Positions 24,821-37,948 of a DNA stretch of 64,000 nucleotides are shown here, piece after piece. Source of the DNA: Corythucha ciliata (Eukaryota > Arthropoda > Insecta > Hemiptera > Tingidae); contig CM075943.1 in the NCBI GenBank assembly GCA_038030265.1, positions 5,890,001 through 5,954,000 on the forward strand, written 5' to 3'. Under the pieces are notes generated by a model that was not told where the DNA came from, did not search any database, and worked only from the letters and a program-made list of their open reading frames with translations. Every line of letters begins with the position of its first letter. Position 1 is the first letter of the stretch. A program made the position numbers and the translations under genes.

Positions 24821-25680
24821 CTTATTACTAAACGACTGTCAACCATTTTTCATTAGCGTAGAAAATATTTCGCAAAATCGCCCTCTTTTGTCCCAGAGAC
24901 CCCCCTGCGGATTTTGTTCAATACGTGAGTTTTAGTTGGAAATCATATTTTTACGGGTTGAATTCATCTTTACCTTTCCTAATCTTTATTTTTCCTGGAA
25001 AGCCAATGAAATTAGCTTTCAAATGAGCCCCAGTCCATGTCTGTACCTCATTTCGAGGGGGCGCTGTGATTTTTGAAATGCTTTCCCAGAAACATTTTTT
25101 TTTTTTTTTTGGCGCGTTAAAAATGGTTGAAAATGCATGATAAATTTATTGAGAGTAGTTCTTTATAAGATGACCCTACAAAAAAAATTCAGGTCGATAG
25201 GAGTTTTAATTATCAATATATTAATTTTTTCTCGCCCTAAATGAGGATTTGTGGCGAATTTTTGTCAATTTTCTAGGGCCACAATGTACAAAATTTGTAC
25301 ATTGTGGTTTCTTTTGGTGCTGAATACAAAACTGATGAGCGTTTAATTGTTGAAAAATTTTCAAAGTTAGTTTGGTTCGTGGAAGGACGTATTTTAGTGC
25401 AATTTCCTCCGTTAAATCGAAAACTACGGCTCTGGGATTTCTTTATGTATTTTTTTCGAGTTTCTCACACCAATTTTCTCGCGAAAACACATTCAATTTT
25501 TCGGGAAACAAAATTTTGAAATTGCGACTTTTTTGGGCTTTGGGATTTTTTGGGGTCCCTAACAGGGCCAATTGGCAAGTTCGGGAGGACACTTGTCTAA
25601 TGTTTTTCTATTTAGAACACACAAAAAAATCAGCGATCAAATCGGCGTCGGACATTACTGACACTCCCCAAGATAAAGTG
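24821..25680. other. Unassigned AT-rich stretch with a perfect hairpin
   Basis: No gene recognised. It holds a poly-T run (about 25096-25110) and a perfect 14-bp-arm hairpin at 25279-25307. Short open frames at 25295-25713 have no recognisable motif. Confidence 0.4.
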
Positions 25681-25862
25681 CTAATTCATGTCAAAAGCGA
25701 AGGAAATTGCTAATTCGTGGCTAAAATCGAATGCCATTGACTGATAAATTGAAAAAGCTGCCAATTCTCGAACAAAAATTGGGGAAAATAGCTGATTCGC
25801 GACTAAAATTGAGAGAAAAAACGCTAATTAATGGCTAAAAGCGGAAAAATAGCTGGTTCATG
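25680..25862. repeat. Short family A array
   Basis: Five or six degenerate family A units, ending at a CAGGGGCGTAGCCAG terminus at 25864. Confidence 0.75.
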
Positions 25863-26229
25863 GCAGGGGCGTAGCCAGCCTTTGATCTAGGGGTGGGCAG
25901 CTTCACGTGAGCGCCAGTCAGATGCAACCATATGACTATTGACTATTGCAGGCTTGTATTCGGTGATGAGCCCCCAGAAAGAGATCTCCTCGGAGATCAG
26001 AAAGAGATCAACGGAGAACCCTTTAACTTAACTTGGAATTTTCACCTCCTGGTACGGAAACTGCGGTGATTTACCCCCCCCCCCCCCCCGGAATGGACTC
26101 TTTTGTCGTACAGACGAATGACTCCTTGCCAGACACTTGAAGGCCTGTAAAATGTCAAGTTATAGTCTTCAAAAAGTGCGTTCGACCAGCTCATGATCTT
26201 AGAAATAAAGGGCAGCTTTTCTGAGATGA

Positions 26230-26690
26230 ACGCATGATGTCTGATACTGAAGGGGGCCGCACGAAATTGAGATTTTCACAAAGCTTTGGTTCTTTACGGG
26301 AGTTTGAATTTGAAAAAATTGAATCATGTAAAATTGATCATTTCGATGAGCCCATCATCAGTTTTAGTTCTTCAGCGAGAAATCCCCACGAAATTAGCAT
26401 TCTAGTGAGCCAAGGCGTGCAAAATTGGTTCTACAGCAAGCCAAATCCCAAGAAATGTGCGTTTTAATGAGCAAAATCAGCAATCTTAATGAGCAAAATA
26501 TATTTTCGCATGATCGTGAGGATGCTTTGATTAGTGTGCTAAAACCGCGTAATTGTGGTTATGAATGCAACTCCGCAAAATTGATGGTTCATAAAAAATT
26601 CGAAAAATTTTGGGCGCGCCTTAAAAAAGGCAAAGATGACGGTTCGCTTGAAAGTGTCGAAGCATATAATGATTCCCTGGCGTGATAATG
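26230..26690. repeat. Family E-type degenerate array
   Basis: Phrases like CCACGAAATTAGCATTCTAG and AGTGAGCC recur. The block is homologous to 60930-61170, sharing TTAGTGTGCTAAAACC and TTGTGGTT. Confidence 0.65.
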
Positions 26691-27320
26691 GTAAAATCTA
26701 CCGCTCGATCTCGCGCCGAAAATGGCCAACCTGAACATTCGCTCAACACGGGTCAATACTGACTATTTGCGCTTTACCTCAACGGACTATTCATGCCCGA
26801 AAATCGGCTAAAATGACCATTCGCTCCCAAAAATGGCAAAATTGAAGATTTGCGGCTTTTAAACGCGGCCTTCAAAATGACTTAACTGACAATTGCGCGC
26901 TAAATATTCCCAGATAGTTCCGGCTCTAAATAATTTGCATCTATGCGCCCTAAAAATGGCTAAACTAACGATTGGGCCATGACAATGCCAAAAAATGATG
27001 ATTCTTGACATAAAAATGACCAAAACGACGATTCGTGCACCCTAAACAGCTAAAAACATGAAATAAAACACCCATACAGTGCTTATATGTTTAGTTGCCT
27101 TCGCAGAAAACTCGCAGACCATGAAAAAGGCGACAAAACCAACCGTTCTTGCTCCAAACTGGGCATTCCTCTCCTTAAAAAGGCCAAACTTGCCACTTCC
27201 TGCTCCAGAAATGACCAATCTAAAATCCAACCATTCGGACTCAAGATCGGCAATTTGAAGATTCATGCCCTGAAAAAATCAGATCGACTATTTCACGCCC
27301 TAAAAAGGCCATACCGACAT
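26690..27320. repeat. Family B tandem array
   Basis: Plus-orientation units (AAAAATGGCTAAACTAACGA + TTGGGCC and variants). Confidence 0.85.
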
Positions 27321-27778
27321 TTTTTGTCTACAATAGCAACTGACCATTCACGCTGGTTTGACGGACTAGTTTGCACCAGTTTGTATGAATTTTTTTCTGA
27401 GCGGCGAACAGGCTCGGCCTGCCTCATGCGCTGTGCGGCCTGAGCCATCGACTGTCGGTATATCCTTGGCAGCCTCGGCTTGCCTCGTTCGGTGCGCGGT
27501 CTGCCTCGGCTCAAGTCCGACCATAGAAATGTAAATTACCTTTCTTACTCTAAAAATGACCTGACAATGACGATTGGCGAAACTTTGGAGTATGTATAAC
27601 GATTGATATCGCTTCAGACGTGCGTGATATGGAAAGTTTGATGCCAAAATAAGGTATCACGAGACTAGTTCGGATTGATCAAGTGCTTGGTGAGGGGTAG
27701 TTATTCTCATCGTATGGAGGTGTATTCAAGTCACATGACTGTTCCACATCTGCGTGCAGTGGAAAAGATCCTATTTGA

Positions 27779-27985
27779 TTGGATTTGGCGTAATTAGCAG
27801 TGCATTGGAGAGACATTCCAGGGGTTGTGGGTTCAAATCCCGCTGGGAAGCCCATTTTTTCTCGAAGCTCGAATTGCGGCCGTATCAGCCTACATTCGGG
27901 GATGAGTCTCAAGAAAGAGAACTCGGTAGCTCATCAATTAAAACGCAAGGTAAATCGACGCGAGACATTGTCAATCCGAGCCCAG
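27779..27985 (+). repeat. Diverged tRNA-like SINE
   Basis: TTGGCGTAATTAGCAGTGC resembles an A box and GTGGGTTCAAATCCCGC a B box with T arm. It is followed by TTTTTTCTCGAAGCTCGAATT, as in the other SINE copies, then by a different tail. Confidence 0.6.
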
Positions 27986-28017
27986 AAACTGAATTAGCAC
28001 AGTTAAAGGGGCCGTGA

Positions 28018-30002
28018 ACGGTCAAAACCTAACATCTCTGCTGTGAAACCGTCTTTTTTTGCATTCTATTTCGGAATTTCCGTCGAATAACTGACACCCC
28101 CCCCCCCCAGAAAGTTATATTTTTGGAAGTGAACTTTTAATTTTCGTTTCCTGGAATGGTAGCTGCGGTATTTTAGTCCCTCAAATTGGACTCTTCCGCC
28201 GTAGAGGCGAATGGTTTTTTCAGCAACAGAACAACCCCGACATTCTAACTCTGAAGTTAGTGAGAGTTAGAAACAGAAAAAAGAATTGTCCCTGAGATAT
28301 CTTCAGTTGGACTTAATTCGCCGGATTTCTGGGTGACTCCGAGGTCACAACCCAAAGATCGCCTGCTTACAGCAAAAAAACCGAAAGAAAAAAGCGTTGC
28401 TTGCTGTACTCTGCGAGTCTGCAGCATCGCCCGACGTGAGGGATACGGGTGGAAGTACCGGTGAGCGGAAATCCTGCCCCCACCCCCCACCTCATCGACG
28501 ACTTATACCCTTTCATATCCTGTTGAACAGCCGACCCGCTGCCGTGCGTGAGCACCGTTCCTCGGGCGCTTTTAGATGTGAGACGTTGAAGGAGTTCTCT
28601 TCCCCCTTTCTCTTATGTTAATTCCATATTATTTATAGTTTTTGGACTAGGTATGTACCATGCGGATGTTATTCTTGTTTTGTCTTGTTTCTTGCTCTTT
28701 AACGCACTCTCGTGCCATCTGTTCCCTTTGGTCATGAGGATGATTTTAAATTATCGAAAGCTTGACCGTAGTCCACTCTTTTTTTCCTGAAACTCTGTTT
28801 GGAACTCAATTGACGAATAAAAGCTATTATTATTAATTTTGCGGGTTTTATCCCAGGGAACATACAATTTCGCGCCCAATAATCCGCCAAAATAATCAAT
28901 TATTTGGCTATTTTTCGTTGAAATTTGCAGGTTATGCAGGGATTTTGAATGAAGTAAAAAAAGCATGAAAAATGTGTTAACGTGCGAACCTGAGGCTTCT
29001 TGCTACACTTTGAGGTACCATTAATTGCTCTTCGTTGGAAACTGACTTATTTACCACAGAAACTGGTTGTTTTCCCTCGAAACATTCAGAGGAAGACCCT
29101 GAAATTGTGAATAATGCAATACAAAATAGGGATTTCTTATTTGCATATTAGTAAGTGTGAAGTGAATCTCCAAATTTTAGCTGTATAGGCTGTATATTAG
29201 TTCTCCATGAAACATTGCCTACCCGACGCCGATGGTTTAAAATATGGAGGAGATGGAAAAAACTTCCTCCTAACGTGATTTATTTGTTTGTCAGAAAAAG
29301 GTAAAACTGTCCGTAGAAAAAGAAGAAAAAAAAAAAACCTCCAAAACAGGGAAATGAATCAGATCCAATTTTCATACCTGAAGCATGGCAAGACGCCTTT
29401 CAAGGACGGTATTGCCTAAAAAAGGAAACTTGTACAAAATGAAAGACAATATTAGAATTATTTTCAGTATGCAAATCGTTGTTCTCAAACTAGCCTGACT
29501 TATGTTTTTTTTTAAAAGAGTTGAATCGTAAAACTGACCCCCCCCCCCGCCCAAGGTTTCTTCGGTTCTCACTTCTGGGCAAATATTTAAATTGAGTCAC
29601 TCCTATTTAGTAATAAATTTATCCCGTAAGAAGGTGGAAAATGATTTCATCGGATGGATTCCGATGGGTTCTAATACAAACATTAGCATTTTAATTTTTA
29701 TTGACATGACAGGACTGAAGGAATCGGGGAGAGGAAGAAAACGTATCAAAGTGGTGTATTGCCAGAAAATTTTTCCTAGTTGGTCACTCGCGCTCATAGG
29801 AATTGGAAGCCATAGTGACTTAGAGCTCTTCCAAAACCAAAGTGCTTGGAATTCTACTACAAATTGAAAAATCAAATTTGGTGGGATTTGCTCTTTTTAA
29901 AATAAGTTCTGTAGCTATATATGTTTAGGCTTTAGACAAATCGAAAAATACGTTATCCCTTTTGGCGGATTTTGCTCCTTTCAACAATTATTATTATAAT
30001 TT
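28018..30002. other. No gene recognised, largely repeat-poor
   Basis: 28080-28215 shares a segment (TGGAATGGTAGCTGCGGTA, GGACTCTT) with 26035-26125. The possible micro-exon at 29378-29415 is here. Open frames of about 90 codons on both strands at 29592-29875 have no motif. Confidence 0.4.
29378..29415 (-). other. Possible 38-nt micro-exon, unrecognised
   Basis: On the minus strand a T-rich tract ending TTTTTTAG precedes 38 nt that end at CAG|GTATG. The frame reads (x)NTVLERRLAMLQ. It lies in repeat-poor sequence (about 28.6-29.98 kb), which is compatible with a real intron-exon setting, but no neighbouring exon was found and the family is unknown. Confidence 0.2.
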
Positions 30003-30252
30003 TTATAAGATGGATATAATGAATATTTCTGTCGCCGGTATTTTTAATTAATAAATTAATTAAACTGATGTTATCCGGACGACGATGGAAGGGCATAGCC
30101 CAACACAATTGGAGTTTCGAGAAAAAATGGCTCCCCGGCGGGATCCTGCAACCTCTGGATTACCAGTCCAGCACGCTGCCAATTGCGCCACGGATACGCC
30201 TTTGGGAGTCGTACTCCGAGGGATAAGCTAAGCCGAACCCCACCCAGGTCCA
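30003..30252 (-). repeat. SINE copy with damaged T arm
   Basis: It matches the 62.9 kb SINE over its whole length, including the tail GTCGCCGGTATTTTTAATTA. The T-arm region reads GCAGGATCCCGCC, a deletion of most of the B box, so it is probably inactive. Confidence 0.8.
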
Positions 30253-30400
30253 TTTTTTCTCGAAACTCTAGGCGTTTCTCCTGATCGGTAAACCACGCCG
30301 AAATTTATCTTATCTAGATGTTTTGAGATGGATATTTCTGTCGCCGATATTTTTAATTCTTTCAAAATTAAAAATACCGGCGACAGAAATATTCATTATA

Positions 30401-31701
30401 CAGGGTGTTCATGAATTAGCTGGACAGAAGAAAACCAGTTATGGGGCACACCATTTGCCATCGAAATTACTATTTGGAGTTTTTGGAAATTCCGCCTTGT
30501 TTCCGAGATATCACTCATTTTATGATTTTTTCACGAATTCCCTTTTTCCCCACTTAAATGCTTGCCATACGCTCATAAAATGGTATTAGCCCAAAACTAA
30601 TCAGCTCATTGGAAAGAGCACAAAATGTCCTATAAAATGTGTCCACTTTCGGGTGAAAATTACCTTCGTACCACACGTGAGAGCAGCCGATTCACCAAAG
30701 AAACTGCTGACTCACATTTCCATACATTTTTCCGACGCGATTTTCACCTCTTCGCCATAGGGAAGAAAACATTTGAAATCAGTAGAAAAACATCCTTATT
30801 TTATAAGCTTTCCAACGATGTGTAAAAGTTTACACTTACAGTATTTTTCCGTTGAAATATAAGTAAAAAACTTGAAAAATCCCAGTCAGAAATCGTGGAA
30901 TTCAAGCATTTTTTCAGTACCAATATAACCGAAGGAACTATTGTTTTCTTATTTTATTTATTTTTTTGACTTGATTATTTACCTTTTATCTTCTTAATTA
31001 ATAATTTAAGCTCGATTCGTGAACTCATCCCCCCTCCCCCAGAATAATTACGTAGGCACTCATACGAGTGGGGGTGGGGGTCTCTTTCGGAGGGGAGAGG
31101 AAATTAAATTATTGACTAAGAAGATGAAAGATGAATAATTGAGTCACGAATAAAATAAAAGAAGAAAAAAATTTCTCCTTGTGTAATAAAATATTGTCAA
31201 AGAAATGCATGAATTTCACGATTCCTGGCTGCATTTTTCAAGTTTATTGCTCATATCTCGACGGAAAAATACAGTAACTATGAATCTTTGTACATCGTTG
31301 GAAAGCTTACAAAATAAGGAAGTTTTTCCACTGATTTCAATTTTTTTTCTTCTCGATGGCGAAGAGGTGAAAATCGCGTCGGAAAAATGTATGGAAATGT
31401 GAGTCGCCAGTTTCTTGATCAAATCGGCTGCTCTCACGAATGGTACGGAAATAATGTTCACCCGAAAGTGGACACATTTTGTGCTCTTTCCAATGAGCTG
31501 ATTAGTTTTGGGCTAATACCATTTTATGAGCGTATGGCAAGCATTTAAGTGGGGAAAAAGGGAATTCGTGAAAAAATCATAAAATGAGTGATATCTCGGA
31601 AACAAGGCGGAATTTCCAAAAACTCCAAATAGTAATTTCGATGGCAAATGATGTGCCCCATAACTGGTTTTCTTCTGTCCAGGTAATTCATGAACACCCT
31701 G
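30401..31701. mobile_element. CAGGGTG foldback, near-complete 1.3-kb hairpin with TATA duplication
   Basis: Starts CAGGGTGTTCATGAATTA and ends TAATTCATGAACACCCTG. Arms of about 610 bp (30401-31015 and about 31095-31701) pair almost throughout, with a spacer of about 80 bp. TATA is duplicated at 30397-30400 and 31702-31705. No transposase frame is visible. Confidence 0.92.
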
Positions 31702-32084
31702 TATATAAGAAGGTGAAAAGGAGACATATGGTATTGATATTCCAGTTGGACAAGTAGTAAAGACAAAACGCTAAAATTTGGGGCAAAACTTGCGAAAAAT
31801 AGCGTCCGCTAGTAGCAAAACTTGACAAAAAGCGCTGATTCTCGGGTAAAATTTTGAAAAAGTGCTCGTTTCAGGGGCAGTTTTAGGCCTCCGTGACGGG
31901 GGTGGCGGTAAAATGTGTTGTCACTCCCCCATAACTTATCTCATTGGCCTAATTTCTTAATTTTCTTATATAAAAAAAGTAGCCCGAAAGCGCACTGTAT
32001 TTGTTTCCAATACCCTGCAGTGTCTCTGATATATGCTTAAGAATCTGAGCGAATGTGGAGCTGGCAATTTGATTAAAACAAAAA

Positions 32085-32800
32085 ATCTTTCTACCTTAGG
32101 ATCTAGGACATTCTACCAAAAAACCAGGTCCAAAACAGGTCCTGCGCGTTTGGCTCTTTCAAAAACGAAATATCGCAATTGAGTCTATTTTGAATCTAAT
32201 TTTCGCTCTCTCAAAACCAAATTTTACGGATTTCGCTCGTTCAAATCCAAATTTTAAGGATTTTTTATCTCTCAAAAACAAAATGTCGTTGGTTTGGCTC
32301 TTCCAAACCCCAATTTCGCGGTCATTCGCTCTCATAAAAATGAATTTTGCGAACTCTTCTTGTTCAAACCCCGATATCATGGGGTTTGCTTTTTCCAAAA
32401 CCTGAATTTCGTTGGTTTTGCTCTTTCAAACCACAATTTCGTGAACTTGGCTCCTTTAAACCCTAATTTCGAGGATTTTTCACTCTTTGAAACCAATTTT
32501 TTTTGGATTTGGCTCTTTCAAACCCCAATTTTGGTGATTTACGATTTATGATAAACCCCAACCAAACCCAAACCCTCCTTTTGGCTCCTTCAAATCCAAC
32601 TTTCGGGATTTATGTTTAAAACAAGTTTCATGGCTTCATGCAGCCTTTTGTATAATTTTGGCTAATTAAAAAACTAATTCGGTTGATTAATAACCAAATG
32701 TCGAGATTTTGCCTCTCATGATTTCTCCAGATTTTCGCTATTCCATAACCAAATGTCTCGGATTCGATCCCTTCACAATCCAATTTCAGTAATTTTTCCG
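32085..32800. repeat. Family E tandem array
   Basis: Units of about 30 bp such as TTTGGCTCTTTCAAACCCCA + ATTTCGCGGA. Confidence 0.85.
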
Positions 32801-33039
32801 CAAATGGTGTACTACCAAGTAATATTAAAATAAGTCATTTTCTTACTTCCTAATTCTATAGGATCTAGATACGATTTGCTTTCTATAGGATCTAGCCGGG
32901 GCGTTTCTAGCCCTCGCGGGGCCCCTAGGCGAGAACTAAGGGGGGGGGGCCCTAGCAGCCGGTGGAGACGCGGATTCAGGTTTTGCTTAAAAGGCAGGGG
33001 TTTCATAAATTGCATGCTTTGCTCTACAAAATACTGGCT

Positions 33040-33560
33040 TGATAGCCACTCGCATCCTTCAAATAGCTAAACTAGGTATTTCCACAAAAAAAATGGATAA
33101 GCTGACTACAGTCGCACCAAAAAATGAAGATTTTCGCGCCTTAAAAATGGCTAAACTTACTATTTACGACCTAAAAATAGCAAAACTGGCGATTGTCGCT
33201 CTAATAGTAGCCAAACTGATTTCTCGTGCCTTATGAATTGCTATAGACGTACGATTAGGGAGCCGTGAAAATACCTGAAAAGTACATGATTCGCGCCCTA
33301 AAAATGGCTAAATCGACCATTCGCGCACGAAAAGTGGCCTTGGCTTTCTGGATACTTGGCGTCCGAAGAACAGCTAAATTGGCTAAAAACTAACGATTCA
33401 CACCCTAAAAATACCTGTACGAATGACTCCCGCCATGAAAATGGCAAAAGCGCGCCAAGAATGGCCAAAACTGAGCACTCCAACCTTTACTTCGCCCCCG
33501 AAAAATTGCAAAAATTGACTCTATGCGCCCTAAAAGTAGATTCGTGCCCTATAAGTATCA
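33040..33560. repeat. Family B tandem array
   Basis: Plus-orientation units (CCCTAAAAATGGCTAAATCG + ACCATTCGCGC). A long open frame at 33356-33832 starts inside it and is not treated as a gene. Confidence 0.85.
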
Positions 33561-34079
33561 ACACCAGTTGTGTTTTATTCGTTGACTCGTTTGAAAATAA
33601 TGGCGTTGCCGAAACCGAGGTCACGATAGTACAAATAAAACAAGTGGGAGAAGATTTTTCATTTCTTTGTCTTCATTATGAAAATTCTACAACCCCAAGA
33701 CAGTTACAACGTACAAAAAGATCCAAAAAGCCCCCCAAAACAGACTATTTGTCAATAAAATTAATGATGTTCAAAACTGGCGATTCAGCCATGAAACTGC
33801 GGGATTTTTTTTTACGATTAATAGCAGATTAAATCGAACAGTACCTATTTTGCACTTTTATGGAAATGATATTTTGCTAGTCCGGCCAATGAAATTACCT
33901 GTCTGCGTCAAAAGTGCCCCAAATAAGCGGCTGAAACGAAGGACTTGGACGGGGAATGTTCACAAATAAGGGCCGGGACGCGATCAATTTAATCGAAAGT
34001 GGAAAATTGTCGAACTGCAGTGGCAGACTGCAAGCACAGTAAGAGTGGCCTCCATTGAGACACGTCGTTCCTGGGGGGG
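33561..34079. other. Nothing recognised
   Basis: Between a family B and a family E array; an open frame runs in from the array but shows no domain. Confidence 0.4.
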
Positions 34080-34700
34080 CCGAAGATCCGAATTTATTGG
34101 ACTTAGCTCTTTAAAATAGCAATTGGGCGGATGGGGGGGGGGTCCGTCTCAATTGAATAAACAAGTTCCGTGGGTTCGGCTCATTCAAATATCAATTTCG
34201 AGGGTTTGGCTTAACCGACAAAGCCAATTTCGTAATTATGTCTTCTTCAAAAGACAATATCGCGAGGTTTCCCTCATTCGAAAAAGCAATTTCGCGGGAT
34301 CTTTAAAAATCGAATTTCCAGGATTTGCCCCTTTAATCGACGCTTTAAATGGGCAAATCCTCTTCTTTTAAAACCCACGCTTTGGTCCACTTTAGCAACC
34401 AAATTTATTGGATTTGGTTATTTAAAATGGACATTTCCGGTGTTTGGCTCAAATATGCCAATTTCACTTTCACATGTTTGGATCTTTCAAGACCCCTTTT
34501 TGTGGATAAGGCGCCTTCAAAGCCAATTTCGCGGATTTTCATGGTTGGAAAATACAATTTCGTGGGGCTGAATCCTTCAAAAACCAAATTATTCGGATTT
34601 TTAGCTCTGTAAAACCCAAATTTCCCGGATTTTCTCTCCATTAAAAATCATTATTTTCTGGGCTTGTGCACTTTAGAACACGATTTTAAACGTTTCAACA
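34080..34700. repeat. Family E tandem array
   Basis: Same type as 32.1-32.8 kb (CAATTTCGCGGATTTTCATG), more diverged. Confidence 0.82.
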
Positions 34701-34984
34701 GAAGTGCCTCAAAATTGTAAAAATTAAGCCGAGTGTAACTCCTGAACGATTATTTTTATTCCAAGCCGGCCCCCCCCCTCCATGGGTCGGGGCCCCTAGG
34801 CGGTCGTCTACCCATCCTACCCCCTAAAAACAGCCCTGGGATCTAGATACGATTATTTAGGTATGATTTGCTTTCTCTAACATTTGTGTCTTTTCACTTT
34901 CCCTTCCTTTGCTCATTCCCCCCCCCCCCGTAACACTGAGGGTGGCTGGCGATCGCCCCCCCCCCCCCATAAAACCGCCCCTGG

Positions 34985-37560
34985 CTCATTTGCGCAGATA
35001 ATATTGAGATTGGCGCCTAAAATCGAAAAATTCCTACATGCCGATAAAATTGAAAAGAAAAAGCGATAATTCGCGGCAAAAGTTGAGAAAAGTGCTCACT
35101 TGCAGCATTAATACAAAAAAAAAACGCTAATTCGCGGCTGAAATGGGAAAAATTAGTGCTAACAATTATACTTCGTGGCTCAAATTGTGAAAAAGTGCTA
35201 AATTTGCAGCTGGAATTTTTAGAAATAAGCGCTGATTCGTGGCTGAAATGAGAGAAATGTGCTAACACGCGGTTGAAAAATTTATGTGGGAAACTCTAAA
35301 TTCGCGGTTATCAGGGGGGAAAATTAGTGCTTCCACGCGGCTAAAATTAAGAAAGAGCGTAAATATGCGCGACCGGGTATTAAGAAAACGGCAACTTTTT
35401 TGCTTAAGTCGAGAGAAAGCGCTAATGCGCGCCTGACATTGTGAAATTGTTTGTTGGTGGCTATAACTGTGAGGAAAAGCGCTAATTCCAGGGTAAAATT
35501 CGAGCTGAAACAGGGGAAAAGTGCAAACACGCAGTTAAAATTAAGAAAATGTGCTAATTCGCGCTAAAAATTGAGAATATAAAAGCGTTCATTTGCAGTT
35601 CGAACTTTGGAATTGAGGAAATGCGCTAATTCGCGGACGAAATTGAGAAAATCTCAATCCCTCTATAGTTATGAATTTGAGTTATTTCACAATTTAAGCC
35701 TCAAAAATGCTTTAGGAAGCAGTGAATTCGCGAGTTCGCTATTATGACCGAAAAATTGGAAAATTTATCAATTTTAACTGTGAACAAGCGCTTTTTAAAA
35801 CCCTTTATCCTCAAATTAGCGTTTTTCTGGACTCGTTAATTATTTTTGCAGTTCAAAGGATCAGTTTTGCTATTTTCAAGGCACGAATCGTTGCCAGTTC
35901 AGCCATTTTTAAGGGTTTAGTTTTTGGCCACTTTTGAAGCGGGCATGGTTGGCACTTAATTAATAAGTTTCGCCCTCTCTCAGGTACGAATGCCCAGTTT
36001 AGCTATTTTTAGGGCGTGTCAGTCAATCAGTTTTATTCGGTGGCTGATAATATGACTATTCAGCTTAAAACGCACAGTAGCTTACCATTAAAGGGACGAG
36101 GGGGTAGCGCCCCCCCCCCCACCTTGTCCATCGCTCAGAGGTGCCTCCAAAAACCTTAAAGATGTGATACAGAGGATTTCTTAGGTTTTATGGTCACGGA
36201 TGTTTATTAGAAGCTGTGAAAATGAGACTTTTGGTATGGAGTTGGACAAATCCGCGGATAAAATTAAAAAGAAAAAAAAACTCTTGATATTTGTGGCAAA
36301 AATTACGAAATAATGGACAAAAAGCGCTTATTGGGAAAAACTAGTGCTAACACGCGTCTAAAATTCAGAAAAAGCGAGCGTTCGCAGCTGAAATTGAGAA
36401 AACGTGAATCCGTAGTTTCAATAGGGGCAACTTTGCGACTGAAATTGAGAGAATAGCGCTCTAAACTGCGGCTAAAATTGGGGAAAAGTGCTCGTTTGCA
36501 GTTGGAATCTGGGAAAAAGTTCTGATTCGCGGCAAAAAATTGAGAAAAGGTGCTCATTATCAGCTGGAATTGAGAGAAGCACTTATTTACGGCAAACGCT
36601 GGACAATGAGAAAAACCTCTCATTCGCAGCTTAAGTGAGGAAAAGCGTTGAATTCAAGGAAAAAATTGAGAAAAAGCGATATCGTTCGGAAATTGAGATT
36701 ACACACAACATTAACGCGAAAACATTATGTTTCGCGGCTATAAAGCCGCCTTTACATGCAAGCTTTAAAAAGCTGAGCTGTGGGCTTCAACCAATCAGAG
36801 CGCTCCGAGTCCACAGCGCGGAGCGTTCCGATTGGTTGAAGCCCACAGCTCAGCTTTTTGAAGCTTGCGTGTGAAGGCGGCTTAAAATTTAGAATAAAAT
36901 TGAGAAAAATGCTGACTCGCGTCTGAAAATGTGAAATTGTTTGTTGCTGGCTAAATGTGAGGGAAAACGCTAATTCAGGGGTAAACTTTGAGCTGAAACA
37001 AGGGCAAGGGGAAAGTGCTAACACGCAGTTAAATTTGAGAGAATTTGCTCCAATTCGCGCTAAAAACTAAGAATAAAAGCGTTCATTTTCAGCTCGAACT
37101 GAGGCACGGCGCTAATTCGCCGATGAAATTGATAGAATCCCAATCCGCCTATAGTTTTGAACGTGCGTTATTTCTCAATCTGTCATAAAGCCGCGTATTA
37201 GCGTGTTCGCAATTTTGGCCGCAAATTGAAAAAAAAAAAACTAAATTTTAGCTCTGAACTAGTACTTTTTGCAAACGGCGAATTAGAGTTTTTCTTGACC
37301 GTTAATTAGCGATTTTCCTAAATGTCAACCGCTTTAGCGTATTACTCAACTTCAGCCACAATTTAGGCGTTGTCCTCAATTTTATCTCCAAATAACCAAT
37401 TTTCCCCCTTTTTAATTCTTAGAGCGGTGAATTAAGCACTTTTCCTTAATTTGAGATACGAATAAGCGGCGTTCTCAATTTTATCCACGAATTAGCGTTT
37501 TTCTTGACTTCAGTCTCGAATGAGTAATTTTTTTTGTGTTTTATCCGCGAATTAATGTTT
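34985..37560. repeat. Family A arrays with higher-order duplication and orientation switch
   Basis: Plus-orientation family A units fill 34985-35690 and 36270-37150; after about 37190 the units read in minus orientation (TTTTTCTTGACCGTTAATTA). A short family B block lies at 35860-36060. A composite segment (GTGAAATTGTTTGTTG, GGGTAAAATTCGAGCTGAAA, then CAATTTAAGCC) occurs at 35380-36070 and again at 36905-37270. A MITE sits at 36744-36882. Confidence 0.85.
36744..36882. mobile_element. 139-bp palindromic MITE with TAA duplication
   Basis: Ends AGCCGCCTTTACATGC and GCGTGTGAAGGCGGCT; TAA flanks both sides. Nearly the whole element is a hairpin (GAGCTGTGGGCTTCAACCAA pairs with its inverse), with a short loop around 36812. 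Inserted in a family A array. Confidence 0.88.
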
Positions 37561-37948
37561 TTCTTAGTACAATTCATTAGCGTATTAGCCGCCAATTAAG
37601 TGGGTATTACTATTATCAAATTTCACTTAGTAAGGATAAAACGATGATGAGAAACGAGTCTCTTTATTTTTCTCTTAATAAAAATAGATTCCATTCAAGA
37701 CTAGTGAGATAGCAAGGTACTACACAGCTAGCTTGATGAATCTTATATTCGAGGAAACAAAAAGAATATACTGAAATTAACTTATAAAAAATAAATAACA
37801 ATACTAAAATTCAACAATATTATTTAAAAATATAAACGCCCCAGAAATTTGAGGAGAAGGAAAAGTCAATATTTGATTCTGCCCGTTCGTGGGTAAAGGA
37901 GCAGCGGGTTCATGTTCATTTGTGGATTGGAACTTGGGAAGTACCTAG

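Noticed and set aside
29592..29875. Overlapping open frames of about 90 codons on both strands
   Set aside because: Neither translation shows a family motif; length alone is weak evidence.
33356..33832. 158-codon open frame
   Set aside because: It begins in a family B array and carries the array's translation (MAK, NGK repeats); no domain is recognisable.
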